A stretch of DNA of 64,000 nt from Albidovulum denitrificans (GTDB lineage Bacteria > Pseudomonadota > Alphaproteobacteria > Rhodobacterales > Rhodobacteraceae), in contig NZ_PVEP01000002.1 of NCBI RefSeq assembly GCF_002973535.1, forward strand, positions 1-64,000, read 5' to 3'. Below are positions 8,495 to 18,283 of the stretch, one piece after another (position 1 is the first letter of the stretch; the number at the start of each line of letters is the position of its first letter). The notes below the pieces were generated by a model. It had not been told where the DNA came from. It did no database searches and worked only from the letters and a program-made list of their open reading frames with translations. Position numbers and translations under genes: made by a program.

Positions 8495-9355
8495 TCAGCC
8501 TTTCGCAACCTGCGCGTTCAGCGCATCAAGCGCGCGCTGCGCCTGTTCGAAATAGCGTGGGCTGGTTTCGACCGCATCCTCCAGAAGACCTTTGCCGGTC
8601 GTGACGTCGCCTTGCTTGATCGCGCTGAGCGCCGCCGTGTAAAGAAGCTGCGCCCGTTCCTCCTGCGTCATGGAAATGATCGGCAGGTCGTATTTGCGCT
8701 GCCCCGCACGGGCAAGGACAAGGTTGTTCTTGGTGGTGAAGTTGCTGCTGTCATAGCTCAGCGCCTGGGTGAAAAGCTTTTCCGCACCGCCGAAATCGCC
8801 GCGCGTCAGCTTGGAAAAGCCCCAGTTGTTGAGGACGCCGGCCGGCTTGGTCGTCAGGCCAAAGGCGGTCTCATAAAAGCTGTCGGCCTTCTTCCACTTC
8901 TTGTTGGCATCCGCGACCATCGCCTCAAGCCGGTAACGCTCATAGGTTTCATGCGTCGGCGGGATGGTGTTCAGCGTCGTCTCGGCCTTGGCCCATTCGT
9001 TGCTGCGGATATAAGCGTCGGCCAGTTCGACCTTGTCGTCATTCGTGCCTTCGGCGCTGGCGGCGACCTCGGCCCAGACCTTCGCGCCCTCAAGGGGTTT
9101 CTTGGCCCGGATCAGCGACTTCGCCAGACCGCGTTTCAGGTCGATCCGGTCGGGATTTTCCTGCGACGCCTTGGCGAAATAGGCCACCGCCTCATTCGGG
9201 TCGCCGACCGTCAGCATGATGTCGTTGAGGTTGGTTTCGTCGATGACATTCACGCTTTTCATCGCGCGCTTGACATCCGCGTCGCTGTTGCGGTTACAGC
9301 CGGATACACCGACCGCCCCTGCAATGCAGAGCGAAATCAGGATAGGGTGGCGCAT
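8495..9355 (-). CDS. TPR lipoprotein, TadD-like (second copy)
   Basis: The 286-residue protein starts with a lipoprotein signal peptide ending VSGC (Cys about 20). The rest is helical repeats of TPR type, for example around AVAYFAKASQENPDR and GAEKLFTQALSYDSSN. TadD-like lipoproteins act in the periplasm or at the outer membrane as pilotins or scaffolds for the Tad secretin. It lies between another TPR lipoprotein gene and the prepilin peptidase gene, and all are minus strand and closely spaced. Two unlike TadD-type proteins in tandem are seen here, and which one serves as pilotin cannot be told. Confidence 0.85.
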   Translation of the reverse strand: MRHPILISLCIAGAVGVSGCNRNSDADVKRAMKSVNVIDETNLNDIMLTVGDPNEAVAYFAKASQENPDRIDLKRGLAKSLIRAKKPLEGAKVWAEVAASAEGTNDDKVELADAYIRSNEWAKAETTLNTIPPTHETYERYRLEAMVADANKKWKKADSFYETAFGLTTKPAGVLNNWGFSKLTRGDFGGAEKLFTQALSYDSSNFTTKNNLVLARAGQRKYDLPIISMTQEERAQLLYTAALSAIKQGDVTTGKGLLEDAVETSPRYFEQAQRALDALNAQVAKG

Positions 9356-9382
9356 TATCTGCGTCCTTTTCTGCTTCGTGCC

Positions 9383-9949
9383 TCAAGGTGTGGTGAGCAG
9401 CAGGTATTCCCCGGTCCCGCGACGCACCAACGAGAATTCGTTATTATTGGGCGGATCATATGCAGGTTGCTTCATCTTGGCGAGCGCCAGCCGCAGATTT
9501 TCGCGAATGGCGTCCGATTCGCCACTGTCCAGCGCATAGGCCGTGCGGAACACACGGCTCGCCTCGCCGATCTCGCCCTTCTCCATCAGCACGACGCCAA
9601 GGTTGTTCCAGGCCGGGACGAAGGTTTCGTCGTGATTGAGGGCGCGGCGCAGCATTGTCTCGGCCTGTCCCAACCGGCCAAGCTTGAGGTTGGCTGACCC
9701 GATGGCCGACAGCACATCGACCGTTGCGCCATGTTCCGTGGCGCCGCGGTAATAAGCCTTGAGCGCAAGCTCGTATTCCCCCGCCTCCATCAGGCGATGG
9801 CCGACGATCAGCCCATCGACGGAGTCCTCGCCCCGGACGGTGCCGGTCGGCGCGAAAGGGGAGGATTTTTCCTGCGAAAAGCCGCCTGTCGACTGACAGG
9901 CGGCCAGAAGGCCCGTGAAGGCCAGAATTGCCGCGATGCGTACTGCCAT
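9383..9949 (-). CDS. TPR lipoprotein, TadD-like (first copy)
   Basis: This 188-residue protein has a signal peptide with lipobox LLAAC (Cys about 18) and TPR-like repeats (GHRLMEAGEYELALKAYYRG, then QAETMLRRALNHDETFVPA). It is shorter than its downstream neighbour and not closely similar to it outside the repeat fold. It follows tadC with only 5 bases between them. The likely role is as outer-membrane-anchored scaffold of the pilus channel. The TadD assignment rests on fold, lipobox and position. Confidence 0.83.
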   Translation of the reverse strand: MAVRIAAILAFTGLLAACQSTGGFSQEKSSPFAPTGTVRGEDSVDGLIVGHRLMEAGEYELALKAYYRGATEHGATVDVLSAIGSANLKLGRLGQAETMLRRALNHDETFVPAWNNLGVVLMEKGEIGEASRVFRTAYALDSGESDAIRENLRLALAKMKQPAYDPPNNNEFSLVRRGTGEYLLLTTP

Positions 9950-9954
9950 GACCC

Positions 9955-10941
9955 TTACGGTTGGAAGTTCTGGAAGAGTTGCAGCATATCGTAAACCGAC
10001 GGACCCACAAGGATCATCAGCAGCGGCGGAACCGTGAACATCATGGTGCCGAGCGTCATTTTCGTGGGCAGCTTGTTGGCGGCCTCTTCGGCGCGCATCA
10101 CACGCTTGTCGCGCATCTCGCTTGCATAGACGCGAAGCGCTTCGGCGATCGAGGTACCGAAGGACTGCGACTGGATCATCACGGTCACGAAGGAGGCGAC
10201 ATCGGGGACGCCGGACCGTTCGGAGAAGCCACGCAGAACCGTGGTCTTGTCCTTGCCTGCCTTGACCTCCTGGGCGACGATCTCGAACTCTTCGGCCAGG
10301 GCGGGGTAGCCTGCCTGAAGCTCTTTCGACACCCGGATGATCCCCTGGTCGAGCGATTGACCGGCCTCGACGCAGACCAGCAGCATGTCGAGCGCGTCGG
10401 GGAAGCCATTCTGGATTTCGCCCTGGCGGCCCTGGATGCGCCGTTCGACCCAGTATTTCGGCAGGTAATAGCCCACCGCGCCGGGCAGCATGACGGCGAT
10501 GATAAGCGTCGTTGTCGAAATCTCCCCCGTGGCCGAGGCGACGATGGCGTAGATCACGCCAAGGATCAGGAACACGATGCCAAGGATGAACTGGATGGCG
10601 TGGAACTTGCGCACCGCGTCGCGGCCGCGATAGCCCGCGCGGGTCATCTTCAGACGCCAGGTGCTTAGCTCCTCCTCGGTTTTCGGTTCGAGGAAGTTGG
10701 CGAACTTGTCGAGCTTCTCGGAACTCTTGCCCTGGCGCAGCGTCTTTTTCTGCCCCTTGCCACCGGCTTCCGCCGCGCTCTGGACGGCAGCACCGCGCAG
10801 CTTGGCATAGGGATCGGCGCGCTTCTTCAGAAGCGTCGGCAGGACGGCGGCGATCAGGATGATGCCAAGCACGCCGACCACCGCCAGCGGACCCAGAGGG
10901 CCGAGGGTTTCGGTCAGCATGTCCTTCAGTGTCGTCAGCAT
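9955..10941 (-). CDS. tadC: TadC, Tad pilus inner-membrane platform protein
   Basis: This 328-residue member of the GspF/TadC family has an N-terminal membrane segment (about 17-36), a cytoplasmic region with a paired membrane span near 115-160, the T2SSF domain (about 180-310) with FPDALDMLLVCVEAGQSLDQ, and a C-terminal membrane segment. With TadB it forms the inner-membrane platform on which the CpaF ATPase drives Flp assembly. It follows tadB by 15 bases and precedes the first TPR lipoprotein gene by 5, so it is in the same operon. Confidence 0.93.
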   Translation of the reverse strand: MLTTLKDMLTETLGPLGPLAVVGVLGIILIAAVLPTLLKKRADPYAKLRGAAVQSAAEAGGKGQKKTLRQGKSSEKLDKFANFLEPKTEEELSTWRLKMTRAGYRGRDAVRKFHAIQFILGIVFLILGVIYAIVASATGEISTTTLIIAVMLPGAVGYYLPKYWVERRIQGRQGEIQNGFPDALDMLLVCVEAGQSLDQGIIRVSKELQAGYPALAEEFEIVAQEVKAGKDKTTVLRGFSERSGVPDVASFVTVMIQSQSFGTSIAEALRVYASEMRDKRVMRAEEAANKLPTKMTLGTMMFTVPPLLMILVGPSVYDMLQLFQNFQP

Positions 10942-10956
10942 GTCAGGAACGCCCCC

Positions 10957-11925
10957 TCAGACCTTGATGTTGACCATCATCTTCATGAAGATGACGTTGA
11001 TCCCCAGGAAGACGAAAACGATAAGCGCGGCCGGCACGAAGGCGGCGGTGTCCTTCACCGTGTCGAAATAGTCCGGCTTCAGGATCTGGATGACCGCCAG
11101 CACGCCAAGCGGGAAGCCGGACAGGAACATGCCCGACCATTTCGCCTCGGCGGTGATCGCGCGCACCCGGCGGAACAGGCGGAAGCGCGCCCGGATCACC
11201 TTGGCCAGACCGTCGAGGATCTCCGCCAGGTTACCACCCGACTGCTGCTGGATCGTGACAGCGACGGCGAGGAAGCGCAAATCCTGCATGTCCATGCGTT
11301 CGGCAAGTTCCTTGAGCGATTCCGACACGTCGCGGCCATAGGCGCTTTCGTCGGCGATCATGCCGAATTCGGTCCCGAGCGGATCGGGGACCTCTTTTGC
11401 GACGATCTGGATCGCCGAGGAAAACGGATGGCCGACGCGCAGGGAGCGCACCATCAGTTCGACCGCGTCGGGAAGTTGTTCCTCGACCATGTCCATGCGC
11501 TTCTTGGCCTTGCGGTTGACCCAGAAATAGACCGCGCCGACGCCCATGATGATCGAAACCGCGATCTGGACCGGGGTCGAGGCGCTGGTGCCGATCTTGA
11601 GGCCAAGGAAGGCCACGACCGACAAAAGCCCCATGATCCCCAGAAGCGCCTTGGGCGAAAAGGCGATATTGGCCTTCTGCGCCTTGGTGGCGAGGATCGA
11701 GTAAAGCGGGATGCCCTTGGCCTTGAGGTGCTGGCTGGCCTCCTTGCGGAGCTGTTCCAGAACCTGTTCGCGCTGACCGCCCTTTTCCAGAAGGTCGAGA
11801 CGCCGGTTGACCTTGGAGTTGAGGGAAATCGACTTGCCGAAGACGACAAGATAAAGCCCCTCCACCAGCAGCAGCACCGCGAGGAAGATCAGGCCATAGA
11901 TGATCGGGGTCGGGCTGATGATCAT
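10957..11925 (-). CDS. tadB: TadB, Tad pilus inner-membrane platform protein
   Basis: The 322-residue T2SSF-family protein has two N-terminal membrane regions (about 5-27 and 95-130), then the T2SSF domain with QLPDAVELMVRSLRVGHPF (about 145-163), and a C-terminal hydrophobic pair. It is the partner of TadC in the inner-membrane assembly platform. The gene begins 5 bases after the cpaF stop. Length and topology are normal for the family. Confidence 0.93.
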   Translation of the reverse strand: MIISPTPIIYGLIFLAVLLLVEGLYLVVFGKSISLNSKVNRRLDLLEKGGQREQVLEQLRKEASQHLKAKGIPLYSILATKAQKANIAFSPKALLGIMGLLSVVAFLGLKIGTSASTPVQIAVSIIMGVGAVYFWVNRKAKKRMDMVEEQLPDAVELMVRSLRVGHPFSSAIQIVAKEVPDPLGTEFGMIADESAYGRDVSESLKELAERMDMQDLRFLAVAVTIQQQSGGNLAEILDGLAKVIRARFRLFRRVRAITAEAKWSGMFLSGFPLGVLAVIQILKPDYFDTVKDTAAFVPAALIVFVFLGINVIFMKMMVNIKV

Positions 11926-11930
11926 GTCTG

Positions 11931-13367
11931 TTACTCCGCCGCGACGGGTTCGTAGATCGACGCCGGCAGGTCATAGCCCCAGGACCGGAAGCGGTCGGCA
12001 TAGGCGGACCGGACGCCGGTGGCGGTGAAACGGCCAATGATCTTGCCGTCGGGCGCAAGGCCCAGACGCTCATACCGGAACAACTCCTGCATGGAGATGA
12101 CGTCGCCTTCCATGCCCGTGATCTCGGTGATCGAGGTCATCCGGCGCGAACCGTCCTGAAGGCGCGAGGCCTGCACGATCAGGTTGACGGCCGAGGCGAT
12201 CTGGCTCCGCACCGCCTTGATCGGCATCTCGATCCCGGCCATGGCGATCATGTTTTCCAGACGGCTGATACCGTCGCGGGCCGAGTTGGCGTGGATCGTG
12301 GTCATGGACCCGTCGTGGCCGGTGTTCATGGCCTGCAACATGTCGATAACCTCTTCGCCGCGCGTTTCACCGACGATGATCCGGTCGGGACGCATACGAA
12401 GCGCGTTCCTCAGACAGTCGCGCTGGGTGACGGCGCCCTTGCCCTCGACGTTGGCGGGGCGGCTTTCCATCCGGCCCACATGGGTCTGCTGAAGCTGAAG
12501 TTCCGCCGTGTCCTCGATGGTCAGGATGCGTTCGGAGTTGTCGATGAACGACGACAGCGCGTTCAGCGTGGTCGTCTTACCCGAACCCGTACCGCCCGAG
12601 ACGATGACGTTCAGCCGGCAGGCGACCGCGGCCTGAAGATAGGCCGCCATTTCTTCGGTAAAGGCCCCGAATTTCACGAGGTCGTCGATGGCGAGCTTTT
12701 CTTTCTTGAACTTACGGATCGAAACCAGCGACCCGTCCACCGCGATCGGCGGCACCATCGCGTTGAAACGCGAGCCGTCGGCAAGACGGGCGTCCACATA
12801 GGGGTTCGATTCGTCGACCCGCCGGCCCACGGCCGACACGATCTTGTCGATGATCCGCAGAAGGTGGCGTTCGTCCTTGAAGGTCGTGTCCGTCAGTTCA
12901 AGCTTGCCCGCCCGTTCGACGAAGACCTGCTGCGGCCCGTTGACCAGAATATCGTTGACCGTATCGTCCTGAAGCAGCGGCTCCAGCGGGCCAAGGCCCA
13001 TGACCTCGTTGTAGAGCTCCTGGAAGAGGGTGCCGCGTTCGTCCTTGTTCAGGACCATGCTCATCTCTTCCAGCGCCTCGGTGGAGATCGACACGATCTC
13101 CTGACGAAGCTCGGATTCGCTGGCATGTTCCAGCGCGCCAAGGTTGAGGTTGTCGAGAAGGCGCTTGTGCAGCTCGACCTTCAGCTCGCCCATCCGCTCC
13201 TTGCGCTTGCGCTCCTTGTCGCCTGCGATGTTGGTCGCGGCGGCCTTGGCCGGCAGCGGCTTGCGCATGGCGGAAGGGCTGGCGCCTGCCGCGGGGGCCG
13301 GGGCCGCGGTCTTGGCTGCGGCGGCGGCCGGTGCGGGGGGCGCAGATTTCTTGTAACGCGAGAACAT
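11931..13367 (-). CDS. cpaF: CpaF/TadA, Tad pilus assembly ATPase
   Basis: This 478-residue hexameric secretion ATPase powers Flp polymerisation. The first 45 residues are a low-complexity Ala/Pro-rich stretch. The N-terminal domain follows, then Walker A GGTGSGKT (258-265), the Asp box IEDTAEL (284-290), Walker B/His-box region VGETRG (332-337) and HANSARDG. It sits between cpaE (15 bases upstream) and tadB (5 bases downstream) in a minus-strand operon. All motifs needed for ATP hydrolysis are present. Confidence 0.96.
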   Translation of the reverse strand: MFSRYKKSAPPAPAAAAAKTAAPAPAAGASPSAMRKPLPAKAAATNIAGDKERKRKERMGELKVELHKRLLDNLNLGALEHASESELRQEIVSISTEALEEMSMVLNKDERGTLFQELYNEVMGLGPLEPLLQDDTVNDILVNGPQQVFVERAGKLELTDTTFKDERHLLRIIDKIVSAVGRRVDESNPYVDARLADGSRFNAMVPPIAVDGSLVSIRKFKKEKLAIDDLVKFGAFTEEMAAYLQAAVACRLNVIVSGGTGSGKTTTLNALSSFIDNSERILTIEDTAELQLQQTHVGRMESRPANVEGKGAVTQRDCLRNALRMRPDRIIVGETRGEEVIDMLQAMNTGHDGSMTTIHANSARDGISRLENMIAMAGIEMPIKAVRSQIASAVNLIVQASRLQDGSRRMTSITEITGMEGDVISMQELFRYERLGLAPDGKIIGRFTATGVRSAYADRFRSWGYDLPASIYEPVAAE

Positions 13368-13382
13368 GTCTGGGTCCCAGCC

Positions 13383-14633
13383 TTATGCGCCCGCGGCTTC
13401 CGCGGCGCTGTTCAGTTCAAAGATCGACTTCGCCAGCTTGGCCACTTCTTTCCGAAGCGGGTTCTTCGCCGCCGTCTCGGCCAGCGGAAGGCCATGGTCG
13501 TTCGATTGCGTGACCTGCTTCGAGCCGTCGGGCAACTGAAGCTCGATCGAGATGTCGAGGCTTTCGGCCAGCCGCTTGACGCGGCTCTTGCCGGAAAGGT
13601 CGGTGAATTTCGGCGCCCGGTTCAGGACATAGCGCAGCTTTTCGAAGGGCAATTCCTCACCCTTCAGCGCGCGGATCATCCGCAGCGTGTTCTGGGCCGA
13701 CCGCATGTCCAGTTCCATGGTCGCGAAATAGACGTCGGCTTGGTGCAGCACCGCCTCGGTCCACTGGACCACGGTCGAGGGCATGTCGACCACGACGAAG
13801 TCGAAATTCGCCCGCGCCACATCCAGCACGCGGTTGATGTCTTCCGAATTCACGATGTCGAGCGGCAGCATTTCCGACGGCGCGGTCATCACATGCAGCT
13901 TGTCGTTGAAGGTCAGAAGCGACTGGAGGAAGCTGACATTATCAATCGAGGCGGTATCGGCCAGCATCTCATAGACCGCTTCGCGACGCGGCAGGTCGAG
14001 ATAGGTCGAGACAGAGCCATACTGGAAATCGAAGTCCAGAAGGCAGACGCGCGGGGCGTTGTCCTTGCTGATCGTGGCCAGTTCCCAGGCGAGGTTGACC
14101 GCCAGTGTCGTCGCGCCGGTGCCGCCTGCAAGGCCGTGGACCGGCAGGATCACGCCATTGCGGTCGCCCTTCGGCTTGAAACTCGGCGTCGCGGCGTTCT
14201 GTTCCATATAGGCATCGGGGCCGGGCGCCTGCTGAAGCCGCTCGATCGCCTCATGCAGGGCGTTCTCGGGAAGCGGGTAGGGGACGAAGTCGTCGGCCCC
14301 AAGCTTGAGAAGCTGGTGCAGCGCGATCGGGCTGACCTCTTCGGCGATGAGGATGATCTTCACCCCCTTCTCCTTGGCGGTCGTGATGATGCCGGAGATC
14401 CGCGCCAGATCGCTTTCGTCATCCGAATCGACCGCCACCGCGACGAATTCAAGCGAATCCGCGTCGGGCTGGTTCAGAAAGAGGATGGCGTCATCGAAGG
14501 TCAGATCGCCCCAGCTTTCGCCAAGCTCCGTTTCCATGTCCTCGATCAGAAGATCGAAGTTGCTGACATCACGCGAGATCGTACACGCGACAATCGGCGC
14601 CGGTTCCGGCTGCAACGCTGCAACACTGCTCAT
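13383..14633 (-). CDS. cpaE: CpaE/TadZ, pilus-localising atypical ParA-like ATPase
   Basis: The 416-residue protein has an N-terminal receiver-like domain (about 10-140) and a ParA/MinD-type domain. Its P-loop is GLAGGTGATTL (167-177): the signature lysines of the deviant Walker A motif are replaced, as is usual in TadZ/CpaE, so it may bind ATP but probably hydrolyses it poorly. The known role is to place the pilus machinery at the cell pole. I chose the ATG at 14633, which has GAAGGAC about 9 bases upstream. A longer frame from 14705 lacks a good ribosome site. A terminator upstream suggests the gene has its own promoter in 14634-14839. Confidence 0.92.
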   Translation of the reverse strand: MSSVAALQPEPAPIVACTISRDVSNFDLLIEDMETELGESWGDLTFDDAILFLNQPDADSLEFVAVAVDSDDESDLARISGIITTAKEKGVKIILIAEEVSPIALHQLLKLGADDFVPYPLPENALHEAIERLQQAPGPDAYMEQNAATPSFKPKGDRNGVILPVHGLAGGTGATTLAVNLAWELATISKDNAPRVCLLDFDFQYGSVSTYLDLPRREAVYEMLADTASIDNVSFLQSLLTFNDKLHVMTAPSEMLPLDIVNSEDINRVLDVARANFDFVVVDMPSTVVQWTEAVLHQADVYFATMELDMRSAQNTLRMIRALKGEELPFEKLRYVLNRAPKFTDLSGKSRVKRLAESLDISIELQLPDGSKQVTQSNDHGLPLAETAAKNPLRKEVAKLAKSIFELNSAAEAAGA

Positions 14634-14829
14634 TCCCACACGTCCTTCTTCACCTGGTCTTTGGGAATGGTCCTTATAAATCCGCTTCGTCATCGAATGG
14701 ACCATTTCCCAAACCCGAACACCCCGCGCGACTCTCTGGACGCGCCATTACTCTCGACTGTGAAACTCGCGGAGAATCTTGGCAATAATGGGGCTAAATC
14801 ATCGTAATTATGCGATGAGCGTAGACGAT

Positions 14830-14867
14830 AAAACAAGTGGGGCGGGCTTTGTCGCCAAAGCCCGCCC
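14830..14867 (-). terminator. Rho-independent terminator after the cpaB-cpaC-ompA group
   Basis: An 11-base stem, GGGCGGGCTTT (14840-14850) against AAAGCCCGCCC (14857-14867), with a six-base loop is followed on the minus strand by a T-rich stretch at 14830-14836. It lies 30 bases after the OmpA-lipoprotein stop and separates that transcript from cpaE. Confidence 0.8.
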
Positions 14868-14897
14868 AGAACGCGAAACAATCGCCCTGAACTCGCC

Positions 14898-15560
14898 TTA
14901 GCCGCCCTCGCCGCCTGTGGCCTGGCCCGAGATCGTCACGATCGGCTTGGAGGTGGCGCTTTCGATATAGCTGCGCCAGATGATCTGGGCGTATTTGCCG
15001 TTCAGCACCAGCGGGTTGGTATGGACAAAGCCCGACACCTCGGTCACCGTCCGGCGGTTGCGCCGGTTCGGGTCCTGCGTGTAGACGACCGGCTGCGTCT
15101 CGCCGAAGGAGGACACCGCCTCAAGCCGCGACCGGCTGATGCCGAGGCTGCTGAGGTAGGACACGACCGCCTGGGCGCGGCGCAGGCCAAGACGCTTGTT
15201 AAAGGCGTTCGATCCGACAAGGTCGGTATGGCCATAGACGCGGAAGCGTACCTCCGGGAACTGCCGGATCCAGTCCGCCTGCTTGCGCAGCGCCGCCTGG
15301 GCGTCACCGTCCAGAACCGCACTGTTGAAGGCGAAGTTGACCGTGTTCGGCACATCGGCGGCAAAGCGCCGCGTCAGGTCGATGGCAAAGTCATGCTCTT
15401 TCTTCTGGACTTCCGTGTTGTTCATCGTCGCGTTGCCGAAGTCCCGCGTCTCGATCTCCGACCCCGCCTCGGAATAGAAGGAGCGGGCGAAATTCGTCTC
15501 GCGCGAACATCCGGCCAGCGTCACGATGCCTGCGGACAGAATGAGAAGTGTTCTCTTCAT
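14898..15560 (-). CDS. OmpA-family lipoprotein of the Tad locus
   Basis: This 220-residue lipoprotein (lipobox LAGC, Cys about 18) has an OmpA/MotB C-terminal domain. That domain is recognised by FNSAVLDGDAQAALRKQADW and YGHTDLVGSNAFNKRLGLRR, the peptidoglycan-binding motif. It is likely an outer-membrane lipoprotein that ties the Tad channel to the cell wall. It starts 4 bases after the cpaC stop, which points to co-transcription and a function together with the secretin. This position matches the CpaD slot of other Tad loci, although the sequence is OmpA-like rather than CpaD-like. Confidence 0.88.
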   Translation of the reverse strand: MKRTLLILSAGIVTLAGCSRETNFARSFYSEAGSEIETRDFGNATMNNTEVQKKEHDFAIDLTRRFAADVPNTVNFAFNSAVLDGDAQAALRKQADWIRQFPEVRFRVYGHTDLVGSNAFNKRLGLRRAQAVVSYLSSLGISRSRLEAVSSFGETQPVVYTQDPNRRNRRTVTEVSGFVHTNPLVLNGKYAQIIWRSYIESATSKPIVTISGQATGGEGG

Positions 15561-15564
15561 TGTC

Positions 15565-16968
15565 TCACTCCATCACATAGCCATAGGAGCCGGTGTAGTC
15601 CTGCCGGGCAACCTCGCCCACCGCGCTGTTGGACCGGCCGGTGCGGGAGGTCTTGCCGAACAGGAACAACTCGGCCTCGGTGGGCGGCTTGACCCGGTCG
15701 GTCGGCAGGGCCAGCGCCTCGCCGCGCGTCGGCGACACCAGATGTGGCGTCACGATGATCACAAGCTCGGATTGCTGACGCTGATAGCTGGAACTGCGGA
15801 ACAGCGCGCCCAGCACCGGAATGTCGCCCAGCCAGGGAACCTGACCGGCAACATCGTTGAAGTCGTCCTGCAACAGGCCGGCAATCGCAAAGCTTTCGCC
15901 GTCGCGCATCTCGACGGTGGTTTCCGTTTCGCGCCGCTTGAAGGAATTGACGGTGTATCCGTTTGTGGTGGAGGAGTTCGCCGTATCCAGCGCCGAAACC
16001 GCCGCCTTCAGTTGCAGGTTGATGATGTCGCCATCGACCACCGTCGGCGTGAAGGCAAGCTCCACACCGAAGGGCTTGTATTCGATCGTGACCGAGTCGC
16101 TGCCGGAGCTGCGAACCGGAATCGGGTATTCGCCACCGGCAAGGAACTTCGCCTCCTGCCCCGAAAGGGCGGTCAGGTTCGGTTCCGCCAGCGTGCGCAC
16201 AAGGCCCTTGCTTTCCAGCGCTTCGAGAAGAACCCCGAACTGGAACGCGCCCGTGGTAAAGCTGAAGCCGACCGCGCCATTGGCCGAGGTAGTGACCGAC
16301 GTTCCGGCCAGCACGTTGTTGATGCCGCCGATATTGCCCGCGACACCAGCCTGGAAGTTCGACCCGCCCGTCCGGTTGAAGCCGAAGGAACCGTCAAGCT
16401 GCTTGGTCACGCTGCGCTGCATCTCGGCGAAGCGAACCTTCAGCATCACCTGCTGCACACCGCCGACATTCATCAGGTTCGACACCCGGCCCGGCGCATA
16501 GCGTTCGGCGAGGTCAAGCGCGCGGTCAAGCTTTGCGGTCGAGGACACGACGCCCGACAGCACGATGCCGTCATTGGCCGTGCGCACCTCGATCTTCTCG
16601 CCCGGAATGATCTGTTGCAGCCGTTCCTTGAACTCCGCGACGTCGAGTGAGACCTGAACGTCCACGTTGGTGATAAGCTTGCCCTCGGGCGACAGCAGCG
16701 TCAGCGTGGTGCGTCCGGGCGCCTTGCCCAGAACGTAGATCGACTTGTCCGACAGCGTGGAGATATCCGCGATGCCGGGGTTGGCGATCGAAAGCTCTGC
16801 GAAGGGCTGGTCGGATTCGACGATCACCGCCCGGTTCATCGAGACGTTGAGCGTGCTCGACGCCGTGCCGTTGACGATCTTAAGTGTTTCCGAATGTGCC
16901 ATCGGCACGGCGGTCAGGGTAAGCGAAATGCCCAGCATCCCTGCCGCAACAGTGGTTTTCATACTCAT
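15565..16968 (-). CDS. cpaC: CpaC/RcpA, Tad pilus outer-membrane secretin
   Basis: The 467-residue secretin has a signal peptide ending near AHSE, an N-terminal pilus-specific domain with a BON-like segment (about 100-170), and the secretin C-terminal domain (GGEYPIPV, VELAFTPTVVDGDIINLQL, VPWLGDIPVLGALFR). It forms the multimeric outer-membrane channel for the Flp pilus. I chose the ATG at 16968, with GAGAGG 8 bases upstream. A second ATG lies two codons further in. The OmpA lipoprotein gene follows by 4 bases. The 225 bases upstream separate it from cpaB and may hold a promoter. Confidence 0.93.
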   Translation of the reverse strand: MSMKTTVAAGMLGISLTLTAVPMAHSETLKIVNGTASSTLNVSMNRAVIVESDQPFAELSIANPGIADISTLSDKSIYVLGKAPGRTTLTLLSPEGKLITNVDVQVSLDVAEFKERLQQIIPGEKIEVRTANDGIVLSGVVSSTAKLDRALDLAERYAPGRVSNLMNVGGVQQVMLKVRFAEMQRSVTKQLDGSFGFNRTGGSNFQAGVAGNIGGINNVLAGTSVTTSANGAVGFSFTTGAFQFGVLLEALESKGLVRTLAEPNLTALSGQEAKFLAGGEYPIPVRSSGSDSVTIEYKPFGVELAFTPTVVDGDIINLQLKAAVSALDTANSSTTNGYTVNSFKRRETETTVEMRDGESFAIAGLLQDDFNDVAGQVPWLGDIPVLGALFRSSSYQRQQSELVIIVTPHLVSPTRGEALALPTDRVKPPTEAELFLFGKTSRTGRSNSAVGEVARQDYTGSYGYVME

Positions 16969-17193
16969 GTGACCTGCCTCTCCGATCACGCCTCAGGGTG
17001 GGTCTTTGATGCCCGTTTGCCCGACACAATGCGGCAGGAAGGGTTTTTTTGCAAGAATCAATGCGTTGCGAAGCGACTCTTATGTGGGATGCAGGCAACA
17101 GACCGGCAAGTGTAGCAGCGCCGCCCAGTGGGCGGCACCGCATCTTGTGCATCTGTCAGAGGGATCGGTCGTTCCGGCTTCGGAAACGACAGA

Positions 17194-18066
17194 TCAGTTG
17201 GTGCAGGGGATGACGGTCTCCACGACCTCACCACCCTTGTTGGTGCGGATCGTGCAGACCTTCTCTTTCGGCGCTTCCGGCGCGGCCACTTCCTGCTGGA
17301 TGCCCAGAAGGGAGTTGCGGTCGATCTCAAGCGCGCCGACGGTCGCGGTGTCATTCGTCCCGACCAGCGACAGCGTCAGCCGTCCGGTCTGCTGCGCCAG
17401 CGCCAGCGCCGCGACCTGCTGGGGGCTGCCCTCGATGGTCACGGTGCGGGCGATCATGGTTTCCTCGGAACGGTCGGCATCCGCGCTCTGGTTGATCGCG
17501 ATCAGGCGCACGGCCTCGTCGATCAGCTTGGCGGTGTCCTGGCCGTTGATCTGGCCGCTCCAGTAGACGTCGACCCGGTCGCCCGGCCGCAGGAAGCCGG
17601 AAACACCCGTGCTGACGTCGACGTTGATCGTGAAGGCGCGCATGCCGGGGCTGAGATTGGCGTTGATGCCTGCATCGACGCCGGGTTCGGTGATCTTCTC
17701 GCCCAGGATCGGTTCATAGGGTTCGTAGCTGCGCAGCGTCGCGCGCGACCGCGTCTCGCCTTCCCAGAAGACCGGGTTGATGGCCTTGTTGCCGTCCTGC
17801 GGCGCGACGACGGCGTTGAAGACCCCCTTGGGCGTCTTGCCGTCCTGAACCTTGATGACTTCCAGATCGGCGCGGGTGAAACGGTCGCCGTATTTCAGCG
17901 CCTTCTTGGCGACGACCACATCGACAAGCCGCGGCGCGTTGCGCTGTTCGGCGGCAAGCCGGTCACGCTCGGCCTGGGTCTGCGCAATGTAGTCCTGGGC
18001 CATGTAGACCGCAAATCCTGCAAGTCCGATGCCAAGGACCAAAACCAAGCCAAATACCAAACGCAT
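17194..18066 (-). CDS. cpaB: CpaB/RcpC, Tad pilus assembly protein
   Basis: This 290-residue protein has an N-terminal membrane anchor (about 3-20), a coiled stretch AQTQAERDRLAAEQ, a SAF domain beginning near VDVVVAKKALKYGDRFTR (about 37-55), and the RcpC/CpaB C-terminal domain with FLRPGDRVDVYWSG. The family acts in the periplasm, probably helping the secretin to assemble. I chose the ATG at 18066, which has AAGGAC 5-6 bases upstream. Between it and the pilin genes lies a strong terminator, so cpaB likely has its own promoter in about 18067-18226. Confidence 0.9.
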   Translation of the reverse strand: MRLVFGLVLVLGIGLAGFAVYMAQDYIAQTQAERDRLAAEQRNAPRLVDVVVAKKALKYGDRFTRADLEVIKVQDGKTPKGVFNAVVAPQDGNKAINPVFWEGETRSRATLRSYEPYEPILGEKITEPGVDAGINANLSPGMRAFTINVDVSTGVSGFLRPGDRVDVYWSGQINGQDTAKLIDEAVRLIAINQSADADRSEETMIARTVTIEGSPQQVAALALAQQTGRLTLSLVGTNDTATVGALEIDRNSLLGIQQEVAAPEAPKEKVCTIRTNKGGEVVETVIPCTN

Positions 18067-18226
18067 CCTTCGTCCTTTCGTCAGTAATGCGCCACCCACC
18101 TGGAAGGTCGGAATGCGAGGCGCCGCGACATGACTACATTGTTGTGGATTGCGGCGAAAGGGTGGTCAAAGCGCGCCGATTGGGTGAAATTTCGCCCAAT
18201 CGGAAACATTGTGAGTGCTCATACAA

Positions 18227-18252
18227 GGAAAACGCCCATTTGAAAATGGGCG
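18227..18252 (-). terminator. Rho-independent terminator after flp pilin 1
   Basis: The stem CGCCCATT (18233-18240) pairs with AATGGGCG (18245-18252) around a four-base loop and is followed on the minus strand by TTTT. It lies about 30 bases after the stop of the most distal pilin gene and would insulate the abundant pilin transcript from cpaB. Confidence 0.8.
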
Positions 18253-18283
18253 CTTTCCAATGGCAGCACGGTTGAGCCGTGGC

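Noticed and set aside
13250-13366. Frameshift or low-complexity artefact at the start of CpaF
   Set aside because: The Ala/Pro-rich stretch is in frame with the conserved domain and is common in alphaproteobacterial CpaF proteins.
12291-14807. 838-codon open frame opposite cpaF and cpaE
   Set aside because: It is a shadow of two well-supported genes. It crosses their boundary and has no recognisable motif.
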